64,000 nt of DNA from Pseudo-nitzschia pungens (lineage: Eukaryota > Bacillariophyta > Bacillariophyceae > Bacillariales > Bacillariaceae): positions 1,089,001 to 1,153,000 of the forward strand of contig CM074758.1 of assembly GCA_037355855.1 (NCBI GenBank), read 5' to 3'. A program made the translations under genes and the position numbers. The notes under the pieces are model-generated. The model worked only from the letters and a program-made list of their open reading frames with translations. It searched no databases and had not been told where the DNA came from. Position 1 is the stretch's first letter. Each line of letters begins with the position of its first letter. Below are positions 33,875 through 43,689 of this stretch, piece by piece.

Positions 33875-34402
33875 AGAAGGGGTTGTATAATGTGACATTA
33901 CAATAGTTATTATGGAAGTACCAATATCATACACGACTGAACTTTAACTTGCTTGTTCTATTGTAATACTGTTGTAGAGGTCTCTACAGTGATCTGTTTT
34001 ACAGAACTATGGTTGCATTCAGGTATTCCCACCCAGGTGTTTTCATTATTTCTACCTGATTTTGTAGGAAGCATGCAGTGGTCCGTCGCATACTGCCTGA
34101 TTCGATGTCGTGCCCGAAGCGGTGCTTGTCCTTCACTTACTGGTTCGTTGCACAGAAAGGCAGTAGTAGAATACGTACCTCGCAGCAATTCGCACCACGA
34201 AAGTATGTAGTATGAATGTCAAGACATGTGACGAACTGAATACAGAATTGGACTCAAAATCTATTGCACTCGCGTATTGATCACATACATGCTGTTCGAA
34301 AGACTCCCCGACAATGTTTGCATAAGGTCCGTACACCTACCACTGTTTCCAGTGCTGCATGAGTAGTGTGCATGTAATCCTCACAGTGCGGGCTTGACTC
34401 CC
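33875..34402. other. spacer between convergent genes
   Basis: Nothing recognisable beyond 3' ends of the kinesin and LRR-like genes. Confidence 0.5.
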
Positions 34403-34981
34403 TTATGCTGATCTAGCCACGGCATGCAACCTCTTTTCTGCTATCAAGGGTGACAGGGGACGGATCGCGTTTCCCGATTCACGTTTGCCGGCATTCCGAA
34501 TGTGGCTGAGATCGATCCCGGGAATTCCCGCTACACATTCGGTCATGTCGAATTCTTTCAGGGATGAATGGTGCAATAGGTCCGCTTCCAACGCACCAAA
34601 GTCTTCGGGTTGTCCCTGCAGAACTAGGTCGTGCAGGTTCAAAGACCGGAGCGACTTGGAGTTGGCGATGAGGTGGCAGAGATCTTTCACTAGGATGGGC
34701 GTGTCTCCAAAGTCGATCCGTTGCAGGGACGGGAGGTAGCTGCCGGCAGCTCGGATCAATTCACTTCTGCGTTCGGGATGCAAACCACCCAAGAAATCGC
34801 CTTCGAATCGGATGGAACGAATTGATTGGTTGGCCACCAGAGCCTTCAGTAAGAGTACAATATCATCGAATCGGATTTCGTCATCGTAGCTATCAAAGAC
34901 TTCTTCTACCTCCTTGGTTATCTCTAGGTCCTCGATAGCATTTGATTCAATTTGCCACAATAAAGAGTGTTGCTGAGCCAT
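34403..34981 (-). CDS. small leucine-rich-repeat-like protein
   Basis: 192 residues from ATG 34981, uninterrupted. Repeats of about 25-30 residues carry a leucine/isoleucine ladder: NQSIRSIRFEGDFLGG, LPSLQRIDFGDTPI, SKSLRSLNLHDLVLQ and HSSLKEFDMTECVAGI. The acidic N-terminus (IEDLEITKEVEEVFDSYDDE) precedes them. LRR proteins usually mediate protein contacts; no catalytic domain is present and the partner is unknown. It is short, so it may be a fragment of a larger family member, though start and stop are both good. Confidence 0.65.
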   Translation of the reverse strand: MAQQHSLLWQIESNAIEDLEITKEVEEVFDSYDDEIRFDDIVLLLKALVANQSIRSIRFEGDFLGGLHPERRSELIRAAGSYLPSLQRIDFGDTPILVKDLCHLIANSKSLRSLNLHDLVLQGQPEDFGALEADLLHHSSLKEFDMTECVAGIPGIDLSHIRNAGKRESGNAIRPLSPLIAEKRLHAVARSA

Positions 34982-37033
34982 GGTGAGAGTGTGGGTGATG
35001 TCCTTTTTTGGAACGCTTTGAAAAAAGTAGTTGCATGTAGGTTTGTGAGGCTGAGAATTCTTAAAGAATTTTGTGAGCGCTTAAGGCCAAACGGCGAAAA
35101 ATACTGCACTTGATCGAAAAACCGAAGAGAAAACTTCAATCACGTCCTGTTCGGTAATTTACCTTGTATGGTATTTAGTACCCAGTATTATTTAAGGTTA
35201 CTGTACTGATGTTTAGATTAGAGCTAATTAGCGTTCGTACATCTCTATGGAGCATTTTGGTGGTGACAAATCCTCTTGAACCATGCAGTGCTCGCACCCG
35301 TGCCGGTACTTTGGGACCACAAACTTGACATGCAAGTTCACTAAAATAGTAGTAAGAAATAGTAGTAAGGTTACTCCGTAATGACTGCGTAATTCAATCC
35401 CGATACGATTCATTCCACTGTCACACAGGTATGTAAGATGTAAGATACTTGTACAACGACGTGTACGCATTACTTGCTGACACCTCCCACGACTACAGAC
35501 TTAGTGGAGTAGCGCGAAGCACGACCTGATATGTATGCTGCGTTGTTCGTCGCTGTTCGAATTTTTTTTCTCAAGAACCACAAAACACATCACAAGCGAC
35601 GAGTGACTCACTCCCGTGAAAATAGAAAACTTAACGAAACACACCGTAGATTTGCATACACGTACCGGTACGGAAAGCGAATATTTTTTTTTGTGATGAG
35701 CTTCTTCACTTCCATCATGAATAATACCAAGATCTCGCATCCCTGTAACAATGGGACAGACGTTGCTAAATACTGTTACTGTCCCTACAATCAATTCTGC
35801 ACAGCAGTGCACTTCTGATAAAATTTCTGACATTATTTATTTTTGAAAACGAATCCTTCAGGCGAGGATGCCGTCAATACGTCACTGCCAACGTAGATGA
35901 ACTAGTCACCGTAATGCAACATGTTAGATCAAAAAACTACACAGTTTGTACTTAATGGTGCCTACTAGGCCTTGGTAGTGTGACTAACTGGCTCTGCGCA
36001 TTTAGGATGTTTGTGACCAATGAAAACCAGAACACTTCAACGGCACAGTAGGCATAACAATTCATGGGAGAATAGCCTATTGCTCAAAACTTCACTCCGT
36101 AGTCATTTCATTCGCCGATCATCACTTCCCTCTTCAACGGCGAGGGTACTATCCAAGACTCGCAACTCTCGATAAAAATATACCTTACCCGTGATGAGTA
36201 AAGGGAATGGTGTTGGAGGAAGTGGTGTTGATGTCGAACGCACCTTGATAGCTATTCCTCTAATAGCTGACGCTTGCCCACAATGCCCCGAAGTCATTGC
36301 TACTACTAGTCCTGTTGTTCTGGACTGTTTATTTTTCGTGATCGTCACTGCTGGAACGTATTCATCACATTGTTTTCCAAAGTGCAGTGAAACTTCTCAC
36401 TTGCTTTGATTCAAGTGCAATCTATAAGCAGGCTTAACCATTTGGGCTGCTTCGATGTGATGCAATCTGTCAAGTGTGCGAATCAAATATGTTTATCGTT
36501 TCAAGTTTGAATGCCATCAGATAACGCGTCAGCCTCAAAGGGTGTGAACAAGTTTGAGACAATTGCGCAATCGGAAGCACTTGAACTGGTTTTGTTCTCA
36601 ACTATTTTCCATCTGTTGAATCGAGAGAGGGAAAGTAGACGTCCATGGTTTTGTTTTCGATGATGTCTTACGCGACCTTGGAATCATTCAATATTGATTG
36701 GGGAAAAGCCGGTACGTACTTCCTTTCCATAATTACTAGAGAGTACATTTCCAGAGCTGCTTCTATACAGCGACCTTTCGAAGAAATATTCTTAGATTAA
36801 TCTCACACAGACATTCATTATTATGGCTTCATGGACTGCGTGTAGTATTTTGCTTTTGCTTTCAACATATCGAACCGTCGATTTAGCCTTTCAGTAATCG
36901 GGAAAATGGAGTGTCCACTCTACCGAAACTTCCAACCATTCGATTTTCACGCTCATGTCATTGTCGAAATGCTGCTTTTGCTGCTATTGCGTGTTGTAGC
37001 CGATGCGCTTGTCGTTTAGGCCCCATCCAACGA
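34982..37033. other. spacer
   Basis: No supported gene. Short frames at 35228-35470, 35501-35833 and 36191-36409 lack motifs and overlap each other. Scattered taccggtac and aaggttac motifs occur. Confidence 0.45.
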
Positions 37034-37468
37034 TTAGGGGGACATGACCAGTCGGGTCACCAGAACCATGACGGCCACAACGACCGCCGAAAAAGTCACC
37101 TGTGCGATCTCGGGTTCGTCCCGGACAAATTCTTTCAGGGTTTCCGCAACAGCTCCCTGGTCGCTGCGGTTGTTCGCATCGAGGATGGGGGTGTCGAGAA
37201 AGTTGTTGACCTTATCCCACAACGACGGCGGTGCCTCGTCAACTTCCCGGACGGTTTCCTCTTCTTTTTCGTCATTGTTGCCAACATCACCGGGAGTGGA
37301 GTGCAATATCGTTGACTTGCTGCTGAAAGATGCACCCCTCGTTGCAGCGGACTTTTCACAAACCCCTTTGATAGCTGGGATCGAAAATCCCACGATGGGA
37401 ACTACCGAAAGCGACGATAGCGCCAGTAGCAAAGTCACTGTTGCGAATATCGTTGTTGTCCTTGTCAT
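37034..37468 (-). CDS. small plastid-targeted single-pass membrane protein
   Basis: 144 residues from ATG 37468. Residues 1-28 form an ER-type signal (TLLLALSSLSVVP) ending IVGFSIP, the Phe-containing cleavage motif of diatom plastid presequences. A Ser/Thr-rich transit-like stretch follows, then an acidic middle (DEKEEETVREVDEAPPSLW) and a C-terminal membrane helix (TFSAVVVAVMVLVTRLVM). I do not recognise the family. The layout, with a stroma-facing acidic region and one tail anchor, suits a small thylakoid or envelope protein. Confidence 0.7.
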   Translation of the reverse strand: MTRTTTIFATVTLLLALSSLSVVPIVGFSIPAIKGVCEKSAATRGASFSSKSTILHSTPGDVGNNDEKEEETVREVDEAPPSLWDKVNNFLDTPILDANNRSDQGAVAETLKEFVRDEPEIAQVTFSAVVVAVMVLVTRLVMSP

Positions 37469-37987
37469 TTTCTATCGTTCTCTCTTGGAGTTAGCGTGTG
37501 AACAGTGGTTGCGCAAAGGAGCTTCGTATGTTCGAGAAGTCCTTAGTCGAAAAACGTGCATGAGATGTGTTTTTCAGTGAGTTGGTCAAGCTTGAAACCG
37601 TAAGGTTACCGTTCAGTAACCTTACTCAGTATCTTGAGTTCGGAGCACTACCGTAGTATTGGATATTGGATTTGTGAAGTAAGGCTTACAGAATTTGCGC
37701 TAAATGCACCACACGACAAACGTAGGTACGAGTTACCTTACTACGAAGTAGTACGTATTCTACTCAGAAACTCGTAGCACTGAAACGTTAACCCATTTTG
37801 ATCGATCTGAAGAAAGCGACTATCGATGCTGGTGTTCTTTTTGTTCTTCTATCGTCCGTGACAAGGACCCAGATCGCCTCACCATTCCCTGATCAGCTGG
37901 CCAGCTGCAAGTGATACTTTCTTAGGAAAAACATCTTCAAGCAACTCAATCAGCATGCTCCTGTAGTTCTGAGGATTTTAAAAATAG

Positions 37988-38215
37988 GTACTACTACTAC
38001 CAGTACTACTAGTAGCGACGGGTTCAGTCAAATTTTGGCATGTGAGATATTCACCCAAGATTTGGTGCTGCTAGTAGTATGGGGGAGGATGGTGGGGGGT
38101 TTCTGAATAGCTTGTTCAAACTACTACTACAAGGGATCTGTACTACAACCCCCAGAGCTAGTAGTACTACTAGTACTAGTAGTAGTAGTACTACTAGTAG
38201 TACTACATAACACCA
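37988..38215. repeat. AGT/ACT trinucleotide-rich palindromic stretch
   Basis: Many runs of act and agt triplets meet at actagt, forming nested inverted repeats such as tactagtactagtagtagta. Confidence 0.8.
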
Positions 38216-38253
38216 CCATACGGGCTCTAAGAAGTACTAGTACTAGCACTTAG

Positions 38254-38340
38254 CAGGTTGCTAAACAGGTTGCCAAACAGGTTGCCAAACAGGTTGCTAA
38301 ACAGGTTGCTTAACAGGTTGCTTGACAGGTTGCTTAAAAC
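38254..38340 (+). repeat. 12-bp tandem repeat, seven copies
   Basis: Unit caggttgctaaa with single-base variants (gccaaa, gcttaa, gcttga), the last copy extended by two bases. Confidence 0.9.
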
Positions 38341-39760
38341 AGGATGCTTTTCTCAAATGAAGTAGTAATTATAATGATACTACTACCAGTAGTAGTAGGA
38401 TGAACATGGTCCTGGGTCCCCACGTAGGGATCTCTACCGGTGCCACGTACCGTACCGGTAGGTCTAACAACGAATTGGACATCACCCAAGCACCATATGC
38501 TACAGGGTTAAGGATGCTGGATGCTACGAGCTATGTGATACGGTCTACATTATCGTGCTAATCTTACCACTGTGGGGTAAGATTTATGGTCAGTAAGTGT
38601 ATTCTTTACTATAACCGTGTGCCCAGCCCTGCAGTCAGCACGCGCGAGCAAATAACACGAGCGAGCCGCACCGAATACGATGAAAAATGCCAGTATATAA
38701 CAGGACAGCGCGAACTTACTGCACAGAGCAGGACGACAATGCAACACTCTTGGAGTGGCCAACTTTGTTGCCACTGGAAGCAATCATACCGTACGTATGC
38801 CTGTTTTTCCATGACTTTCTTGTGCGATGACCTCCAATAACTTGTACGAAGTAACTACCATAGTGACTGACTGCCACTGAATCCTGACTGTGGAGTAATG
38901 ATTACGGCAGGTTGCAAGTTATCTTACTGCATGTTGCGTGGGGAATAAGAAGTAAGATCTTCTGACGTAAGATCTTACCGTAAGGTTAAGTTACTTCGTA
39001 CTTCTATTTAGTATTGATATTAGTAGTAATTACTTTGTTTTTAGGTCTGAATTCTGACGACAGCTTGACGGGGCTCTATTAGAGTAACTGGAAACTCAAG
39101 GGCCCTCGATTGTAACTACGTGCACTAAGACTTCGACTAGCAGTAATTATCTCAATAATACCGGCAGTATGAATTTTTAAATATTACTTGTATCACAAGT
39201 TCCAACTATTTTAACATGTTTCCATCCTACCTGCTTTTCCAAAATTGCGGTAACCTTACGAGTAAGGTTATCGTAAGAGTTTACGAAAAAATTTAAGTAA
39301 ACGTAAGACTTACATTCCGTAACGCATATTCGAACATTCCAGATCTGATTGGGCAATTCTTGGATCATCCATCATAACTATTATTTCTTCCTTGGTTCCT
39401 AGAGCGTCGTCCACAGTCATTGCTGCGACAGTCGACAGGGGGAAATTGAACCAAGAATATAGCTCGAAATCTCGGTTGTGTAAAGAATTGTCTATTGCAA
39501 CAGTCCGATAAAATACGAGGGAGTAGATACGAAACGAGATAAAGCCAGACTCCAAACGAGACAGAGCTACTCTTGTTCCGTTTGGTACGGTACGGTTCGA
39601 TTCGGTTCCGTTTCTGTTGGAACAGAGTTGGAACAGTTTCGACCTTACGACTTCCAAGTAGCTTTCTCTACCTTCCCAACAAGGATCCTCTCGAGTTTGT
39701 GTTTCTTAGTTTCTCATTTTTCCACGACTTTCGACCACGACAACAGCCAATATCCCCCTT

Positions 39761-42700
39761 ATGCCGACCTCTGGTATGAAAACATTGGCGACCCGCAGGG
39801 TCTGCTGGATGGTCGCACTTGCGATATCTATGCTGAGTCTGATTCGGACGGATCTGAAGATCACGAACAAAGTGGAAAACACCTCCTCTAGACACTACGA
39901 TGCTACGATGTATGGTCCGGTAATTTCCGAAACCACAAACATCAACATTCAAATCCAACTCACGGACGGATTCGACCAAGGTGGGAACGATGAGGACAAG
40001 AGCAAACCATTCGCGCTTTTGCCGTCTTTTTCCAACGCCATGTCCACGAAATTCTCGAAGCCCTGGACTCAAACGTCGTCTTCGTCGTCTTCGTCGCCTT
40101 CGAGGGAACTGTTTGGGGAGTGCGATTCTCCCGAAAAAGATGTTCCGTGGCCATTCGGTCCGTTCGACAACGACAAAGACCAACTCAGTCCGCGAGCCGC
40201 GGCGTCGTTCTTCAATCCGCACCTCCAATGCGGTTTGGGCCGTTCCTCCCACAGCAGCCGAACTAGCACGTTCCTCGACTACTTTCGCGACACTGTAAAG
40301 GGCCAAGTTATCCAGCCGATTTTGAATAATGAAAAGTGCTCCGACCTGGTGGTGTTTGGAGCTGCTTTTGGTAACACCTACGTCGATGTCGTCATCGCCG
40401 AAAGCTCCAAACCCACGGAGATGACCGTGTCTACGCCAACGTCCAAACCTCACAAAACCCCGGTTGTCGATTCGGACCGGTTGATGGAACAACACGGAAA
40501 ATGTTTCTTCCTCTTTGTCCAATCCGAAAGCCTGGAATCGTTACGGGAAACCGATAGCAAGACCGATTTGTCGCCCATGCTCTTTGGGCACTACTGGTTG
40601 ATTCCGTTAGACCGCACCATACTTCCTTACAAAAACCCTCGGCGAAACGCCAAGCTCCTTAAATACATGGGGCATTCCGCCTTTCTCAACGACGACCATT
40701 CCGAGTCGTCGGTATCACCCGGACACATCGTTTGGCAGGATGCTAAATTCTATCGACCCGGCTTTCTCTATAGCATTCCCCGGGATTATGCATCGATCCT
40801 GAGGTCGTGGGCCGATTTCGATCCGAGAACAACCGATTCGACACATGAACAGGAAGAGGTACACGAATCGAATGACCGAGGTCAACTCCCCTGTCTGACC
40901 ACCATGGGGCTTCCTGCGTCTCAGAGTTCGTTCGAACCGCCGATAGGCACGGAAATCAGCACGGACGTGGCCCTGTCGTCCTATTCGCATCCCCACTACA
41001 AGGACCATTGCGAGACCGTGATCCGGGCCCTCAGCATGCGACCCGACGTGACCGACAGTCCCCACGCACTCATGAATCAGTGCAAAATCTACCTGCAGTA
41101 CGTGCACCAAATGCTGGAGCAGCAGCAGCAGTCCGACGAGGTCAATGAAAGGGACCGCATTGGTCCCCTCGATCTGGGACTGATCGATTCCGCCTTTTTG
41201 GTGTGGAAGGAATCGACTCAGGAATGCCGCGACTTCAACGCTGCACTGCGATGTTCCATGCTGGATCAGCTACATTGTCATTCCGATCGGGACCAAGTCT
41301 TGTTTCCCATGGTAATTCACAAATTACTAGAAAAGCAGAAGGAACAACATGGTGATAATGACGAAAGCAGCAACGCAACAAACAATGCCGACGAACAACC
41401 AGAAACGCAATCGCAATCGAATGTCATCAATGCGAATAATCACACTGACCAATCAGAGGAGGACGATGACAGTCATTCATCACCGTATCACCTGCAGGCA
41501 ACCTATTTTAGTGGCTATGGCGATCAATCACGACCAGTCGATATGAACTGGAAATCCCATGTTCATGATTTGGACCTGGTTCCGCAGCAACACGACCCAA
41601 ACGGCGAAGAACATCACCAAGTCTTCGTTCGCATCACCCGTTCGTCCTGCCACTGGTACTACTACGAACAACTTCCCAACCAACCCCTGGGAGAGCGCTT
41701 TTGTGGGCACAAAGTTTGGATCAAGAAAAGCCTGGAAAATAAGCATCCGACCCTGGAACAGGAGCGCACCATTCGCCACTGGTCACCGTCACCGTCGACG
41801 CCGACGGAAGAAACAGAAGACTTTCGGGAGACGCTCGGGTCTTCCCAGGATATCAGCACCAAAGCTCCGATGCTCCTCAACGATCGCAATCGGGACACCG
41901 TCGATCAACCGTACAAGCCTGACTTTTATCAATGTTCTTCGCCGGAATTTGACTCTGTCCCGTGGCCTTTTCGTCCGGTACCAAGTAATGCTACTACAAC
42001 CACGGACAGAAACAGCGAGGAAGGAAGCTGGCCGACTTGCGGAGCCGGCAGCGGAGAGCCGTCACCCTTTCATAAGAGCTTACGGGAAAAGGTTTGGGAA
42101 AAATACGTACGCCACCTGGCCAACAAGGATCGATGTTCTGATCTATTGGTCTTCGGGGAAGCCTTAGGGGTCAACACTGAACTCCTCATCAGAGCCCTGG
42201 AGATGAAGGCATTCAAGAAAGAAGCGACACAAATGGTTCTGACAAAGCAGTCCAAAATGCAACTCAACCATGGCAACTGCTTCTTCCTCTTTGTCCTTGA
42301 GGATGATTTGAAAACAGTCATTGACGGTGGTCACGTATTTTCGAAACCCCAAACGATCGGCAACGACATCGATGTGGTGATGTCTGGTCAATTTGTCTTG
42401 ATCCCAGTTGATCGAACTATCTTGCCCTACAAATCGATGCCTCGCAATTCTAGACTCTTTCGATACAGTGTCCAGTTCTTGTTCCCCGACGCCAAGACTG
42501 TAATATATCAAGACATTAATTTCTTGTCTCCGGTTTACTCTTTGCGACTGCCTGTCAACTATCACCAGCTCTACCCCAGCCGAATGCAAACGGCGGGAAT
42601 CCGAAGCGCCGCGAAGGAGCCATGTGTTACGGTCTTTTCCCTGCCACGAAATAGCAAGACCGTTGGAAGGAAGAGCAATATCTCTCCCCGTGACGGCCTG

Positions 42701-43264
42701 TTTGAGGGACACTGCAAGTACCTGCTTAATACATTTGCCAAAAAAGGAAACGAAAAAGATCGTACCGTCACGGAAAGTCTCGTCCAGCAATGCGACGCGT
42801 ACATCCAGTACGTCTACAAACGGGAGCTCACAACGAACGCTCTCAGCCACGGCACGATCGATACGAACTTCATGAGCTGGAACGAAGGGACCGACTACTG
42901 CCGAGACTTCAATGCGAAACTCCGATGCACGATCCTCGATCAACTGCATTGTCACTCCCACCTGGACAGGATCGCCTTTCCCTTTGCCCTCTATGTGCAA
43001 TACCAAATGGGTCTAGAGGCTTCTGCGTTGTCGCCGCCGACCATGAACTACCAACCCAAGAGCGGTAAACAATCTCCCGAACCGGTGAACAACCGCTTCG
43101 ATCAAAACATCCACAATCTCAATTTCGTGCAGAGCGTAGTCTCCGTCGCGGGTGCGGACCCAACGAATACCAAAGAAAAAGACATGGTTCTTATCTTACG
43201 GAAATCCTTTCATTGGACGCAAAAAAGCATTGGGCCTGGGATGTCGAGGAGGCAGTCGTCCTAG
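39761..43264 (+). CDS. type II membrane protein with two tandem DUF616 (TOD1/MUCI70-like) domains
   Basis: 1,167 residues in one frame from ATG 39761. A short N-terminal helix (VCWMVALAISMLSLI) suggests a Golgi type II anchor. Two homologous units follow, roughly residues 115-520 and 724-1090. Each has VPWPF near its start, a C-x-DL-V-FG block, HGKCFFLFV or HGNCFFLFV, LIPLDRTILPYK or LIPVDRTILPYK, an IWQDAKF or IYQDINF strand, QCKIYLQYV or QCDAYIQYV, and ECRDFNAALRC-LDQLHCHS followed by a D-x-FP motif. That order matches the DUF616 family, which includes Arabidopsis TOD1 and MUCI70 and is treated as glycosyltransferase-like. The second unit is followed by a shortened tail. Two units in one chain are unusual as far as I know. 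Confidence 0.75.
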   Translation: MPTSGMKTLATRRVCWMVALAISMLSLIRTDLKITNKVENTSSRHYDATMYGPVISETTNINIQIQLTDGFDQGGNDEDKSKPFALLPSFSNAMSTKFSKPWTQTSSSSSSSPSRELFGECDSPEKDVPWPFGPFDNDKDQLSPRAAASFFNPHLQCGLGRSSHSSRTSTFLDYFRDTVKGQVIQPILNNEKCSDLVVFGAAFGNTYVDVVIAESSKPTEMTVSTPTSKPHKTPVVDSDRLMEQHGKCFFLFVQSESLESLRETDSKTDLSPMLFGHYWLIPLDRTILPYKNPRRNAKLLKYMGHSAFLNDDHSESSVSPGHIVWQDAKFYRPGFLYSIPRDYASILRSWADFDPRTTDSTHEQEEVHESNDRGQLPCLTTMGLPASQSSFEPPIGTEISTDVALSSYSHPHYKDHCETVIRALSMRPDVTDSPHALMNQCKIYLQYVHQMLEQQQQSDEVNERDRIGPLDLGLIDSAFLVWKESTQECRDFNAALRCSMLDQLHCHSDRDQVLFPMVIHKLLEKQKEQHGDNDESSNATNNADEQPETQSQSNVINANNHTDQSEEDDDSHSSPYHLQATYFSGYGDQSRPVDMNWKSHVHDLDLVPQQHDPNGEEHHQVFVRITRSSCHWYYYEQLPNQPLGERFCGHKVWIKKSLENKHPTLEQERTIRHWSPSPSTPTEETEDFRETLGSSQDISTKAPMLLNDRNRDTVDQPYKPDFYQCSSPEFDSVPWPFRPVPSNATTTTDRNSEEGSWPTCGAGSGEPSPFHKSLREKVWEKYVRHLANKDRCSDLLVFGEALGVNTELLIRALEMKAFKKEATQMVLTKQSKMQLNHGNCFFLFVLEDDLKTVIDGGHVFSKPQTIGNDIDVVMSGQFVLIPVDRTILPYKSMPRNSRLFRYSVQFLFPDAKTVIYQDINFLSPVYSLRLPVNYHQLYPSRMQTAGIRSAAKEPCVTVFSLPRNSKTVGRKSNISPRDGLFEGHCKYLLNTFAKKGNEKDRTVTESLVQQCDAYIQYVYKRELTTNALSHGTIDTNFMSWNEGTDYCRDFNAKLRCTILDQLHCHSHLDRIAFPFALYVQYQMGLEASALSPPTMNYQPKSGKQSPEPVNNRFDQNIHNLNFVQSVVSVAGADPTNTKEKDMVLILRKSFHWTQKSIGPGMSRRQSS

Positions 43265-43689
43265 AGAAGATGGGACCCGACGTGATTGAAAAACAAATGC
43301 CTTTGCACCATGCATTGCGATAGTTGCAGCATGTCTTGCGGTTTAAGATTGCAATCTATTGGCCAAGTTAACGACTCACGAAGTTTGCGATTCGTTGGCT
43401 GCCAAGAAAATTATTTTGCTTGAAAATTGCTACAACCTCGATGTTGTCAATATCAATAAACAAAATAATAGTACCCTCGCGAAAACAAACAATAAGCGTT
43501 GTCTATGCTCATAGAAGTACTATTCTAATACATTTTCATGAAAAAACATAACAAAATCGTGAACCCTCTGGTTTTGTTGCTTCGAATCTTTGCAATACAT
43601 GGAGATGTACTCTTACTTTTTCCCGGTATGCAATTACTCAACATTAACTTCGGATTGATATGCATTGACCCGAACATCATCGGTGCAGT
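43265..43689. other. spacer between convergent genes
   Basis: AT-rich, with no gene; holds the two 3' ends. Confidence 0.5.

Larger units (their letters stand above)
37469..39760. other. 2.3-kb spacer rich in palindromic repeats
   Basis: Contains gtaaggttac-type motifs near 37600 and 39250, an AGT/ACT-rich stretch at 37988-38215 and a 12-bp tandem array at 38254-38340. A minus-strand frame near 39300-39420 ends at a donor-like gtaagt and might be an exon, but no partner exon was found. I call no gene. Confidence 0.4.

Noticed and set aside
35501..36409. Short frames in the spacer right of the LRR-like gene
   Set aside because: They overlap each other on both strands, have chance-like composition and no domains or splice partners.
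38254..38340. CRISPR-like array
   Set aside because: The units are 12 bp with no spacers and the genome is eukaryotic; it is a simple tandem repeat.
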